From: Amblyornis subalaris
Lineage: Eukaryota > Chordata > Aves > Passeriformes > Ptilonorhynchidae
Length of the DNA: 64,000 nt
Reading direction: 5' to 3'
NCBI GenBank assembly: GCA_018881555.1
Contig: JACAXG010000255.1
Coordinates: 91,458 to 155,457 of the forward strand
The translations under genes were made by a program, and so were the position numbers. This document shows, one piece after another, positions 9,938-24,700 of the stretch. Numbering within the stretch: position 1 is the stretch's first letter; every line of letters begins with the position of its first letter. Under the pieces are notes generated by a model. That model worked only from the letters and a program-made list of their open reading frames with translations. It was not told the origin of the DNA and did no database searches.

Positions 9938-12900
9938 TTTTTTTTTCCTGATAATTTCCAAAAATAGGTAGGCATGAGAAAGTCAGTGAGTTATCTTATG
10001 TATGTTTTCTCATATGGTCTTTTTGTTCTAATACCACCATGCCATTTCATGATGCCAGTTATATGTTGGTGTGTATTAGATGCCAAAAACGGTTGATGCA
10101 GGTGTGGGCATAATCTTCATAGGATCTGTGTCTTGCAATTTCTCCACACTCCATTTCTTGTTCTTCCTCTCTTAGATATTTTTCTGTGCTTGCTATCTCA
10201 TCCTCCATACCAGTGCAGAGGAGGGTTTTGCTGTTGGAAGTAAACACAGTGAGCAAACACAGAGCTGCTGCTCTTGGGATGAGAGCTTTGCCATCCTTGA
10301 GGGTAACTCAGTGAGGAGAAGAGTTTGCTGCAGTGGGGGCATCAGTGTTAGAAATCAGCCTTCACAAAACAGAGCATTCTCTGACCTATTGACTTTGGTT
10401 GTCCCAAGTGATGGTTAATAGAATTAATTCGGATTTGCCATAATTTACAATGAGAACACAATCAAACATTTTTTTTCTCCCCTCATGTTTGCCAGCTCTG
10501 TTTTGCCTCTATTTTTTCTTCAGTTGCAATAAGAATAATAACATTTATCCTTCATGCATTTTTGCAGTATTGAAACAATTACTAGGGTTTTAAAGTTTGT
10601 TTTCTAGGGCCAACCTAAGGCAGGTGGTAGGTCACTGTAGAAGTAAGACTGTCAAAAAATAGCCACGTATATATTATGTACATTCAGTTTCTCTGGTTTG
10701 TTCACTTTGTCAAACAGCAGGAAAGGATCTGTAAGGTATATACTTAGAGAGGAAAAAATATGCAGTGCTTAATAAAATTAGAAGCTTTTCAGCCAATCAG
10801 AATGTAAAGAATTGTAAAGCTAAGAATAAACTTTATATAGCAATTGAGTGTATCTGCACAGTAATTTACAAGAAGAAATCAATTTTATTATAATTTTGCT
10901 CTGAAAACTCATTCTACTTTGTATCGTGAAATTTATTTTTCACAATCAAGGTTAAATTTTCAGATAAATTTGTACTTAATATACCATGGATTTGGATGGA
11001 AATAGATTATTGCAACAAAGTTTTTAGAGTTTTGGAACTTGGCTGTTCCAAAATGCTAAGGTCAGAAACTTAGTAAGTAAAAAGATAAGTTTTTCTTTCC
11101 CTGAGTAAATTTAACAAAATCACATGATTTGTGGTTTTGCTACATGATTTCTCTTCAAGCTTGGTATAAAATGTGTGTATAAATTAGTAATAAGCCTTTC
11201 TGTACAATGAGTTTGGGGCAGATAAGCTATAGTTTAATCAATATTTCACAATACAAGCAATTTAGTCTTTCTCACAAAGGCTTAACCAGTCAAGATATGG
11301 GAAGAATTCTAATACTTTTTTTTTAAACTTGTCTATGTATGTTAATTGTGATTTAAAATATTCCATACAATGGAAATTTCAAGCAGTAATTGAATAAAAT
11401 ATAAAATTATAGACTATTCTAAAACAAGAAGATATGATCTGTTGATCTTGACTTATAAATCAGGATGAAAACAAAACCATTTTCCTATCTTTATTTGCAA
11501 AGATACTGCAAATTATTGCGTTTTGCATACGGCATATTACAAAACACTTAACATGACATATATGTGTACTGTAATTTCATATCTTAACATTAATATATAA
11601 GATATATTGGTATACATATATGGAGAGAAGGCACTTCATATATCAAATTCTTCATAAATGTTTATTAACTAACCTTAAAATAAGGTACACTTCATTGTGA
11701 AGCTCACTGCTAGGAGGTTTTTTTGTTTTTTTTTCAACCAGGGAAAGCTCTCAACTCTGTAACTCTTTCTTTCAGAAGACCTTGAGAGACAGCCTTCCCT
11801 CATCAAAATTTTGTATGTCTTTTTAAATGCTATTTTCTACATGCTAAGAAAGCCCGAGGGAATTAATGTTATTTCAAAATATTTTTCTTTTTGATTTGAA
11901 ATTCTGCATGAAGTATTGAAATGCATATGTTTCCACTGGGAAATTTATCTTTTGCCATCAGCTTTAGTCAATATCAGGCACGGATGGCTGAGTTGGTATT
12001 GCAGGTGTCTAACGGAGTTTATTTACACCTGTATAATTAAGGTTCATTCAGCATTGTTTATGAATGAAGGTATGCTTTAACTAGTGAATGTCTGGTATAT
12101 TATTTTGCCACAGTGAGTCTACTGTTTAGACATGGCCTCAAGGCACAGATGGATCAAGAGCATATTCGGCACTGCTTAGGAACCATTTTGGACCTTGCTT
12201 TGATTTTATGTTTTATCATTCCAAGTACTGGCAGCTTCAGGTTTTTTCCATGTTAGCTGCACATTTGGGTGACAACCGGCTCATCTTCAGTGAAGAGAGA
12301 GTTCTACAGCAATTTGACAGCTAGTAGTGTGATGACATTAAATGAGTGAAGAAGTTGAAAGCAGGGCAACTTGGAAAGAAAATAAATTTGAATCAATTAC
12401 ACACAAACTTTTTTGCTTATTTTGAGAAGTCAGCTGATTTCAATAACTAAGGGATGTTTTAAGAAGAGATGTCTTTGACTTTTGAATTAAGAACTGTTGG
12501 AAGCAACATTTCAATAGATTATTTAAGAGAACTATGGAGACCTAAATATTCATACTCAAGGTCCTAATATTTTGGTACAAGAGAAATGGTTGTCCAACTT
12601 CACGCAAAATGAGGAAGCCTTAGCGTTGGTGTTCTACAGCTCAAGTATTCACAGAAAGCAGAACACCTGATTTGCACTGGCAGTTAGCTGCTAATTAAAT
12701 AGATAATCTTCAGTAAGTTTAAAACAAGGAAAATCTTATGGAAGCCTAACTTGTATGTCAGTGTCTTCTCTGATCAATAATTTTATTTAAATTTCCCAAA
12801 GCTTCTTATCCTGAAATTAATTACAGAGAAGCATCTTTTAGATCTTCTGAATAAAATCAAGAAATATTACTAAATGTCCATTTAGAAAGCAATGTATTCT

Positions 12901-13615
12901 CCTTTAGATATTAGTTTAGTTAAAAGATAAAATTAAATTCAAATATTTATCTGCAATAAATATTAGAAACGCCATCTGCTTTTGGAAAGCCTTGATATCA
13001 TTTATTTTAGCAAAACATGATAAATAAATGAAATAAATCCACACATAAAAATATTTTCCAGAGAATTTCAGCAAATTTATTGGAGCAGACAAGGAAAACT
13101 TTTAATCTGAAGGTTACTGTAAAGCATAACTGACCTCCAGGCAGCTGGGAAAATGATTTTGCACTTCAGACCTGCAGTGGTGGTTTTCAAGACTATAAAC
13201 TTTTGTGATCATCCTTTCAGTAAGGATCACAACTGAAACTGGATTTCAGGATAAGGGTGACAACTGTATCAGTAAGTTAAATAATAAAGCAAGTAAGTGC
13301 TGAATCTCCCTGACTCTGGGGTCAAGCATTGCATTCAGTAGACTTTCACACAAAGCCTACGTTGGTATAACCCTCATGATGAGTTTATCCGAGAAATTCA
13401 TCTTCAAAAACAAGAATCAGAAAGAACTTTTCTTAAGGAAAGAATCAGTCTGGCGGTGAATTAAATTACCTTAGTACTAAGTTTGACCATTTAATGTGGT
13501 CCCATTTTGATGTGGTTTGGGTCAATCTTGATGGACTCAGCTGACGATTTTACGTATTTGTAAAAAAATTTTGAAATTAGGTGATAATAGATGCTTTTTA
13601 CATGTTTAAATGCAT
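9938..13615. other. AT-rich unique DNA, no gene seen
   Basis: No coding exon, RNA gene or mobile element recognised over roughly 3.7 kb. The near absence of repeats over this length is itself notable. Confidence 0.5.
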
Positions 13616-13654
13616 TCTCTGTTTCTCTCTCTCTGTCTCTTTTTCTCTCTCTCT
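13616..13654 (+). repeat. (TC)n pyrimidine microsatellite
   Basis: An interrupted TC dinucleotide repeat with a short T run in the middle. It is homopyrimidine on this strand. The minus-strand open frame across it encodes a charged R/E-rich low-complexity peptide and is not a gene. Confidence 0.85.
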
Positions 13655-16600
13655 AAATTTTAAATAAAAGTCTGTAACAAAGGGAAAAGCCAGCCAAATG
13701 CGGTGTGCGTAGGTTAGGCAGATCAACCGAAGTTCTTGAAACTTTCGGGCTTTGGCCAGGTTAATTCCTGCCTCCCCTTCCCCCCTCAGGACCAAGCAAA
13801 GATACAACCCTGCAAAAAGCTAAGTGCCTTCTATGATATGTTAATTTTAATTTTAATGGAAGCTGAGACTGTTCAGCATCTTGTAGTAGACACTCAGCAG
13901 CTCAAAGGCCATCATTTCCCTTCTCAAAAGCAGGGGAAAGAAGGATAAAGTAAAATCTCAAGACAGAGTCAATGTGCCCTCAAGGATATTTATTTTCCAA
14001 CCCAAATATAGCAATCAGTGAAATGTCATGTAGGACATCAGGAATTTCTGACAGAACAAGCTGCAGATGAAACCTGACTCTTCCTTTCTGAGCTTTAACA
14101 CTGATTTCCACAAAACCAGTGTAGATCAAGAAAATAGAGGAGTGGGAGTTTTTTAGTTGGTTGCCATCAGTGGAGCTGGGATAGACTTCCACTTTGTGTC
14201 AGAGAATCTCAGTCTTCTGATGAGGACACCTAGAAATGTGATTGTCACACTCAAAAAGAGTGTGAGCAAATACTACACAGTGGCCAATCAGTCAGCCCTG
14301 TTGCTGGATGGTCAAATCTCCCGTCAGTCTGGGGGAGCTTAGCTGATCTATCCCCTACGCAGGCAGACAGTGGGAGTTGTCTTACAACTGAGTCAATTTT
14401 ACACTTCCTGTTCTTTCCCTGATTCTGAACCCTTTATCCTAAACACTGTATGGCGGTAAATATATTTTTATATACTGGACTAAACCCTTGTGCAAATAAG
14501 AAGGAAATATCCTTAAATTCTAGTTTGCTAGATGTAATATGAAAATAACCAAAGAATTCTACTTTGGATTTGTGATTGTTATTATACACAAATTCTATAT
14601 GTCAAAAAAATGGTCCTGGACATATATGAAATGTCAAGATTTGTATCGGATTTGCTTTTTGTAAATACGGTTTGTTGTAGTTTACTAGCGAGCAATGAAG
14701 TGGCTTCTCTTTCTCCTAACTGTGAAATGTGCTGTGTGGATATCTAAACTCTTGCAATATTTATGATAAAACAATCAAGCACAGAATCTAAATGCTGAGC
14801 TGCAGGGCATCAGTACAGATACCCTAGATATTTGCTATTTGTGGTCCAATCCTGCCTGTTGCTGAAGGATTCTTATTTCCGCTGGGGGCAAGTACTGTGT
14901 CTTTGTTGAATGAGACCAGAAGAAAAGAACGTAAGAATGGAAGTGCTTGAGAACACATCTGATAGGAAAAAAAAATTACTATTGAAACTTTCATGTTTGC
15001 TGAGGTGTTTTGATTTTCCTCAAGAAAAAAAAAAGGGAAACCAAAACATTCGGTCTTACTGTTACTGAGTTATAACTCTCTGCATTCTGATATTGTTCCA
15101 TGGCTTTGAAGATGAGATTCCTTCTCTCCTGTCTAATCAAGTTCTAGACGTGTCTTTGGAGTTGTATAGCTGAAAGTGCCTATACACAGAACAATCTTGT
15201 ACATAAAGGAAATAACAGCATTCCAAGACTTTTAAGGAAACGTGGTGAAACATTTGCACATGGAAATACCTGATATTACAACTAGATTTTAAAAAGTGCC
15301 AAAATGAGAAATAATGGGAAAATTACTTTTATTATTAAATTTTGGGACTTAGATAATTTTGCAGTACATTTGTGTTCTAGAAACACAAACCCACATTTCT
15401 CACAGAGAAAAGAATCAGAAATGGATTTAAAAGGAAGAAATCAAAAAAAGTTGAAAATTACAAAAATTAAAATTGCAATTGAGCGTGCTAGTTAACATAA
15501 CCAGCTTAACTTCAGTATAATATTGTAAATGCTAAATCCAAAAAAATATTATCTTTGTTGAGATAATCCATGGAATGGGACTTCAGATTTAATTTCTTTG
15601 CACAGATGTATCCTTGCCTAAGTAAAGCAAAAAGCTAAGTGCCATTTTTCCATTTTTTCCAGTTCCCCAACTTATGTATCCACTTCAAAAGTCACTTCTG
15701 TCAGTTCGAACAATAGAAATGAAGTCAAGACTGGTGACTAGTATAGATGAAATGTGGCTGAGTAATAAAGAGCAAGATTCTACTATGACAATGAGCAATT
15801 TAAGCAAACCTATTCATTCCCCTGCTCAGAAAGCTGGCAGGTTCTCAGCCTATGCAAATGAAGAGCTAAGAAAGATCACATCTCTCTTTATTTTAAAAGT
15901 TATTTTAGTCACAGCACTCACCATCAGGTTTGGCAATATTTTCTGGTAATCTATATGAGCAGAAATTGAACTCAAGCTTGGATTCCTAAATCCCCATCTA
16001 TTATTCTATACAGACAGTAATGCAGACCTCAATTTCTGCATTAGTTTTAGTTTTTTAAGATTGCATCCCTCCATTGATAACATTGATAACGTTCTCCCTG
16101 AACGGCACTTTGGTACAAAGAGCAGAGTCCCTATATTTTTTGGTTGGAGGTCTGAAGTTGCTGTGGCTATTACATTGCCATTTTAACTCATTGAAAAAGC
16201 TTGTTCTGAACTTAAATGATAAAAAAGGAAACAACCACCTCCAAGAAAACAAAAACAAACAAAACCCCCTGCACACCAACCCCAAATACCAAGCACCAAA
16301 ACCACAAAATACATCCTGCTTACTTGCTTGATCACGTAAATTAACAAAGTGAAAAATATGGTCAGAAATATGTGCACCTAAGGCTATAGCATACTAATCT
16401 AAAGCAAGGAAGGAAGTTATTTTTCCAGTTAAATCAAAATATTTTGTGAATTTTTCTTTCAGTGTCTATCATAAAGGTAATTCAAAATTGTAGATGTTTC
16501 AGTCCAGGAGTAAATAAAAGAGTTTAAAAAATAATTGTTTGTGGACATAATTTGTTGTCAAAGATTAATTTCCAAATTAAACTTTCAAACCAGTGGTTTA

Positions 16601-18740
16601 TGTATTCTGATGGTTCTTCCATTTTATTTATATCAATGTGTGGAAAATAAAAAGTTCATTGTTACATAATAGTGATTTTTTTAACTTTCACAAGTATCAA
16701 CAGATTTTACAATTTAAAAGTTAATCTCAAAAATGAAACTACAATGCACCAAAATCAGAATATAAATCAAATTTACTAATTGTAAACCAAAATTGAAATG
16801 GTACTTTAAACAAGGTGGTATTTTCAGATAGTTAATAGAAAAATACTGCAACACACAGTATGAATATAAATGCCAGTGAATGTAATATAGTCAGTGTGAC
16901 AGTGGTGTAAAAGTTGTTTGAAATGAGAAGTATGCAGGAACAATTAAGAATGTAAATTATTCCTCTAAATTAATAGCTATCAAAAAGGAATACTTCTTGA
17001 TAATTGCATTCCTTTTTCACTAAGCATGAAATGTACAGAACAGAATGTGGCAGAAATCTCCACATGGGTAATTGATATCACTTTGCTTTTTCTGTCTTTC
17101 TGTTTCTCAATCCGCTTGTAATCTGATTGTTTCTCCCTATGTAGCTGAAAGTAGTCTAAAGCCAAAGACAATGCATACGTTTCAGTGTTCCACATTTAGG
17201 AGCACATGCAAAACCTCTAATTTTGAATTACGATGTCATTCATTTCTTGATTTTCTCAAAGACTTTTTCACTCATTTTGGGTCAGATTGTGACATGAGTT
17301 TTAAACTAGAATTTCTCACTGACTCTAATAGGAGTTTCTCCTAAAAAATCAGTTGCCTGGTCAGGATCACTGTGAGATTCCTACCAAAGAAAGAATCTGA
17401 TGTATCACAAAAATAGGGTAAGGAGAAGTACTGATGTGGTAGTGGTGTGAAAGTTGGAAAATTAAAGGAGAGTTGACACCAAATAGTACACAAATATAGA
17501 AGCCAAGTTAAAGGTGATGTTTTTGCAGTTGGATCTTCTTTAGGCCAAAAGTGAAAAAAAAAAAAAATTTCTATTTCTTCAGCTGGAGGAAGGCCTCAAA
17601 GACAGAGCACTGCCTCTAATCTAGTTCTGTAGTTCAACACATGCCTTAAAATCTAGAGAAATGTTGTTGGGGCAAAAGTAATAGTGTAGAACAGAAGAAA
17701 ACTGCCATTACTTTCCTTAACTAAACAGACTCTGAGAACCATATACCCAGACTTACTCTAAATTCAGTATTCTGCCCAGGGACACCACTGGTGAATAATT
17801 AAGAGTGCTACTGACTTAACTAAGTCCAATTATAGATCTAAACATTCTTCTAAAAATCACTGTCTAAACATTTCCCTGGTGATAGTGTTTCATGCAGAGG
17901 ACCTGTTTCAGCCATCCTGACTTTCATGGTATGATATTACTTGTGCATGGACTTTAATTGAGGTTAAAAGGCCAAATTCTAATCTCATCTGTACAAGGGG
18001 TACATCTTGAGTAAAGCTATTAAGGTCAGAGGAGTTACTTTAGATTTACAGCAGTGTAAGTAAAAGCTTATACGGTATATTCACACAAGATTTATTTACG
18101 CTTGTAAAGGTTACATGCTTAGGCACATAGGTTTTCCCTTAAAGATAAAAATTTCAGCTTTTACATCCTGTATTATAAGCCTATCTAATTTACATATTTC
18201 TATAAGTTAGTGGTTTATAATTCATATATAAATGAAAACACTTTAAAATAATCTGTCTTTGAATCTGAGGAGATATTGGGGGGAAGGGAATAAAAATGTT
18301 AACTTTTTTTTTCCAGCTCGAGAATGGCAGTCCATTTTTTCTCATGGAGGTCTCATATAGACTCTCTCCTGTGGTATATTTGCTAGCATGCTTTGCTAAA
18401 AATGGTTCTATCTTTGAAATACGTGGCCTTAGGCATGCAAAGGCTGTGACATTCATGGGCATAATGTATGAAAGCCTAAAACAAAGAGGATGCCTCTTCC
18501 TGATTCCCTCAAAATAAAGTGAGGGAATCACACTGACTTTGTAAGGGTATATGCAGCCTCCAGAAGAAACCAAAATATTATTGTTGAGAGTTCTAGTAAT
18601 GGCCAAAAAAAAACCACTTGGCACATTTACAGCATCATCTATTCACAACACTGAACAAACCTTAACTAATTCATCAATAAGATAAGTGATTTGACATGAT
18701 GTCTTTTCCACTTAATATAGCTACGGCTTTGGGTAAAAAG
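13655..18740. other. AT-rich unique DNA, no gene seen
   Basis: No feature recognised in about 5 kb beyond short poly(A) runs, for example 14 A near 17553-17566. A 144-codon minus-strand frame at 18190-18624 has no recognisable domain. One end overlaps a T-rich tract, and I regard it as chance. Confidence 0.5.
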
Positions 18741-18742
18741 AA

Positions 18743-18783
18743 ATATATATATATATATATATATATCTATATATACACACACA
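18743..18783 (+). repeat. (AT)n microsatellite with CA tail
   Basis: An AT dinucleotide run, interrupted once by a C, passes into TATACACACACA. It is likely length-polymorphic and can extrude as a hairpin. Confidence 0.9.
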
Positions 18784-21700
18784 GTATATGCCATAGAACA
18801 AAATTGTGTCAGAGAACAAAACACAGCCACGAGTGTTTCCATGACAAAATTATGCAGACTGTGATACAGAAGGCAAGATAAGGACACAGTGGCTCAGGCA
18901 CATTCTGTTCCCTCCTAGGCCTAATCTGTTTCAGTTAGATTGACTGGGAATCTTTTCATTGCTGTGCTGAAAGGAGCCAAATTTTTTAACTGACCACAAT
19001 GTTTTGCAGTAAAAAAATGACCAAAGAAAAAACCCCACCAGCACTCCTAGAAAGTATGGAAGTGATCAGTTTGAAAACAGGAGATGAAATATTTTGATAG
19101 ATACAGAAATCAGCAGAAAAATGCAAAGGGAGATTTCAAATCTGCAAATAGAACTGTATTATAAATTTTGAGATAAAAAAGAATCTCCCATAGTGGAGAG
19201 TGTCACTGGTATGGGCATGAGGCTTATGGTGGGTTTACATTCCACACATGAGCGAAGCATCCAGAAAATGCTCTGGTAGGTAAAAATGGCGAGTAACCCT
19301 CTTGGCAACAAACTGCGGTGACAGAATGATAGTGTTAATGTAGCTGAGATTCAGAAGTGTTTTTCAAGCACAGTTATCAGGATTCCAGATTTTGGAACGA
19401 GTAACCTTGAACAAAGAAATTGAGGGAAACACAGTATGTGTATTGAATATTGATACACTGGGGACTAAAATGAGTGGTGTTTGCTGAAGTGCATATGGCC
19501 ACCTCAACAGGTTTCTTAAACAAGAACTAAGCTATGTTTAAGCATTGTCAGCTATGAAAATACATTTTGCACTGATTTCTTATTATTTGCATATAAAATG
19601 CAGAGCTTAATTTTTCATATAATCACTTTCAGTTTTCATACAATCACTTTCAGTTTGACATGTTTTTGTATTTTTTCTGATATCAAAATTTTACCAGTAG
19701 ATACAGATTGTTTTGGAATGAACTGTAACTCATACTCCTTACGGTTCAGTATTTCCGCATAGTATTTCTGGTTTCATGATCATACTCCCTTACATATAAA
19801 ACCTGTCAATTCTGCCTGTCCATTAATGTCTTAAAGCAACCTGCTGACACACAAACTCTAAACCAGTGCTGTATTTATTTCTCTGGTGCTGGGGTTTTAA
19901 TGGCTCCTTGTTCAAATACCTGTGTACGGTTGCAAAAGTGAAACAGTCACAAGTGTTATTTATTAACTCCTGCCACAGAAACCAAGGCAGACTGCATTTA
20001 ATGAATGAAATGATGATCAAAACCTGAAAGGAACATTTTAAACCACATGAGAGGAAGTGGTGTTTCTTAAGTTAAGATACATAACTGATGTGTAGAAGTC
20101 ACTTCCTAGAGCAATAACCAGGACGCCACCCCAGCAAAGCATGAGGTATTCCATGACAACGCAAATAGCCACAGTTATGTTATATGAGAAGGCAACTGCT
20201 TACAGATAGATAATCAACAAGTCAAATAATAAAACATTTCGTCTGGACTGGTAACATCATAATGGGCCATTTCTATTTGAAAATTGTTTTTCTTCAGTTT
20301 AGGTAATGCTACCCAGTCAGAGAGTCAGGATGACCTGATCTGGGATATCAATTCCAATTCTTTTTTCTGTTGGACACCTAATTCCCATGGAATTAATGGA
20401 AATTGCATATGGGACAACAGAGGTTAAAAATTCATTAGGATTGTGATTAAAGGTTTTGTGTTAAAAAAAATCCAAAAAAACAAATCTTTAGAGAAATTTT
20501 ATTAATATAAACAGCATAAAAAATGTGGTCCTTCAGTTCTAGAAATTGAAGATATCTTAAACTTGAGAATTTTATAGGACACCAATAATTTTATACTATT
20601 AGGGCTACAGTGTTTTAAACCCTAGCAAATATGATTGAAACAAGGTTTCCTTAAGCTACTTTCAAGGTATTCTTTCTTTAATATGGCTATTTAATAGATC
20701 AAATATTCCACTGGAATTTAAAAATGAAGTTTTCTTTTTATCTGTAAGAGTATTGTAAAAGCATAAAGCCCCTTCTTCTGTAAAATCTGATGTAAGCTCT
20801 GCATCTGTAGTCCTTTTCTGCAAAATTTAATCCACTCTCTTTTGAGACAGAGGAAGACTCCTGCAAGTCGTTTGCATGTATTTTCTTTTACTGTTCTGGT
20901 TTCTTTTGCATCTGATTTTCATATAGCTTTTTTCTTTATGTCTTCCAATACGTATTTTGTTCTGTCTCCAAGTCTCAATGAAGTTGTTCTGCCTCTTTTT
21001 TCCACACATCTTTTGACTTTCCTACCCTTATCATTCAAGTATGGTGGATGATCTTTCTCTTAAGTTAGTGAAGTATCTCTGTGTCTAGATTGCTTGTGCA
21101 GTTGGATTATATGGTTATCTCTCACACCAGCCAACTACTCCAAATTAGTTTAGTACCTTTAATAAACAACCTGGCATAAATAACAGAAAATCCTGCTCTT
21201 TTTTTATGTGATTGGGAAAACCTGTATATTTCTGGAATCATTATTTAAAGAATTTTACCCATTGTGACAAGGATCACAGTACCAAAATTACAGTGCATTT
21301 TATGTAAGCTTAACCATCATAGATGCAGTAAAAGGCAAGGCAAATTTACAACCCTGCATAGTATAAAACATCCCAAGATCACCTCGACATGTGCATATGC
21401 ATGCTGAAACTACAGAATATGGAGATTTTAAAGATGGGCTAAATCATTTCAGCTCTATTCAGTCTGGTTTCAATAAGAAGACACATATACCTAAGCTTTA
21501 TTAATCAAGCCTGCCTATGTACAAATATATACATTAATAGGACATTATTGCCATCTCAGGACTGGTTTTAGGATGTCATTTATTGCTCTTTCTTAATTAG
21601 ACTTAAATTCTCAAGTCATGTCTCAGAATATACTGGTCTCATTTTAAGACCCAAGAAGCATTATTTTTGTTACTATGTTTCTCATTCATTAAGAAGTAAA

Positions 21701-24700
21701 CTTTTTTTTTTTTTAATTTGGGTTGCCTGTATTGTGTGCTAAATAAAAATAAAATGAAAATGAATGAAAGTGTCTGCTGAGGATCTCAGACCTCTGACCC
21801 AACAGGCAGTCAAATACAAAGTGTGTATAACCAGAAATCACAATCATTAGATGAATTAAATCCTTCTCTAACAATCCCAAGGTCATGCTCAGGCTTGGTG
21901 TCACATAAATGGTTTGATGAGATGCTAAAATATTTTTTTTTGCTATTTTTTTCCCTTTCACAAAATAGAAAAAAAAGTGAAGTAAAAAGTCCTTAAAATT
22001 TAAAAGAAAAAAAAAAATAATTTGGTAACCATGTATTACCTACACCCATACTACCTTTTCTTGACCAAAATGCTTAATTCCATTTTGTTTAGAATGTTGA
22101 GAAGCAGTATTTGGTCATCAAAAGGCTCAAGAAGAGTTTCTGAAACGTGTTTATCCACAAAGGCCAAGTCAGTCTCAGTATAAGCCAAAAACCTTTCAGG
22201 TTACTATATAATTTTCCTAAAAGGCAAGGTGCTCTTCTGAAGCATTATCATTCACATGGTGAGTGATGGAGAGAGACAACAGATGTTGCACAAGAATATA
22301 TAATTTACCATCTTTCAACTGCTCTGGCTCAGTTTTTGGCCTTTAGTTTTGCTATATGCATAGGGATTAAGCATTTCTTCTTAAAAATAAAAATACGTTA
22401 TATAGTCTTAGCTATATATTTTGAAATAAAAATATAAGATTCCAACAATAAAGGAATGCAGAAGCAGCCTGACAGCATGTTTCTGTAATAATTTTGCTCT
22501 GCAGAAGCTATTATTATGGGCCTGTACTGGGATCATGAATAATACCTTCAACCAAGATAATAGCAATAAGAAAATCACCATGTTAGAAAAAAAACATTTA
22601 GTCTGGGCCTCTGTTTTAAGTGATTGTATCTCCAACTCCTACGGCACTATGCAGAACATAAACATATCATCAATGAGGGGAAAAAAATACTGCATGAGAA
22701 ATCAAATACAGCAAACCAGGAGGGTGCTGAAATGTTATCTGCAAACTTCTAATTAAGAAAAGATGTTGAAAATGGAATGCAATGACTATGGAAAAGACCT
22801 AAATTTGTCACATTAAATACAGATTATCAGATACAGTTTTCAGATGCATACAAAGAACCGTGTTACGCTGGGAAGCCAGCTGCAGCTGCTTTAGGGAAGA
22901 CCCCTGAAAATTTCTTCGTGGTATTTTTCAAAATACATGTGTAAGCAACATTACAAAAGAGCAGAGCAGAATGAATAGCACATATGGTGTGCCATTGTGA
23001 AGGTTTTCCAGCTGTAACAGCAATCAGGCCCTTGCACTCTTTGGGATTTTCAGCCCTCAGTATTGATCATAACCCTTCTCTGCTTGTACCCTTTTCACTT
23101 TAAGAGCAGGCATGGGACCAAATGAGTTTTACCTGACTTTTCTTACAATATTCTCAGGTAGAGTGTTATCAAAATAAAAACCTGACATTGAAGAATAGGG
23201 TGATAATAGTTCTGTGTAACCACTTCTTTGCTCCTATAATACTGTAGAGTTTTGCTTTTGGAACATGGAAGAGTGGAACCTTCTTTTCATAGATCAGAAC
23301 AGTGACAGTGATGAAATGCAACTTAGCAGTGTTGCCTTTTGCACTTTTTACTTTCCTGTTTCAGGATTCTGGTTGTAAACCTGCAGATCCAGGGATGACA
23401 TTGATTTAGAAACCGGATCTCGCGCCAAGACTTCTCTGTTGCTTCATGTTGTATCACAGGACTGACTATTTTAATTGGGTTTTATTAACAGAGTAATATT
23501 TTTAAAATATTTTTCATAGAATTCTGTGAGAAAATAATTGTAAAAATTACACAGATAATACTCAAGAGAAAAAATTTATTCAATAATGAATAGATAAGGT
23601 TTTATTAGGGCTTTTTCATCAGTCTTTTTCTGTAAAACCATAGTTTGTGTAGATAAAGTTAGTGCAGTGGATTATTCTCAGCTATTTGATAGTAGCTTCA
23701 TGCAAATCCTTTATATTCTAATTCAATGCTTGTGTTGCATAGCATGCAGCATTATCCTGCTTGTTATATTACCTATGTTATAATCTACTGCTTCTTATTT
23801 CATGAAACTAGGAATTTTCAAAACAGATGTATAGTTTGTTCTGGACTAGGACATCTGAAAGAACATAGCTGAAAAAGTACCAACATTAGCATTTTTGGTA
23901 CTCCCACTTCTGTCAAGGTAGCAAAGACTTACCTACCTGCATTTTCACAGGTCACATCAACATAGATGAAATAAGTTTTTTTCCCAGAATACTATTTGTG
24001 ATTTCTTAATGTTGCTCTATTTCTCTGGCTCTATTCAGTTCCACAGAAATAAAAGATGGTGAAGACCTAATAGGTTACCTAATGCTTTTCTATGCCACTG
24101 AAGGATTGTTCCTTAAAGTGTTTTGTGTTCCAAAGAACTGGAGTCCACTACTTCCCCTGGGAAACTTTTTCACAGTAGAATAGAATTCACTACTAGAAAC
24201 ATTTTGACTTTGTTCTGCTTACATTTTCTTCTTCTTCATTTCATTGAGATGCTTCTATTTAATGAAAATAATTTGACAACCAGACTGTATCATCTTTCCA
24301 GATACATTCCCAAACACCTGGAACCTAATTCTGCAGTCATTACTAACGCACAATGATGAAAATTTAGTCTCCAAGCACAATTTTGGAAGATGCTGGGCAC
24401 ACCCTCCAAAATTTTGCATAGCTCTCAAACTCATCACCTTGTGGTTAAATTCAAGGCTCTTGCCTATATTTGAAGAGCTCTTGATAGCATTGTCCTACCT
24501 TATTTGACCTAGATATTTGACCTGCTTCTGCCCTCTCTTTTCCACTAATGATGTTACCCATGGTGATCTGGCCGCCTATTCCCCTCCTCATCTGTGTCGT
24601 TCCATCTCCTCCTCTCCGTTCACATCCTGAGAAAATCGAATTAGGAAACATCCACCTCAGCAGGACCCCTACCTAAACTCCAGGGTTTGGCATCAAAATT

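Noticed and set aside
18190..18624. 144-codon minus-strand frame
   Set aside because: No recognisable domain, no splice or promoter support, and length within what chance allows in this window.
24430..24640. Resemblance to an ancient L2/CR1-like LINE 3' region
   Set aside because: A few CT-rich words are suggestive but too diverged to defend by eye. RepeatMasker would decide.
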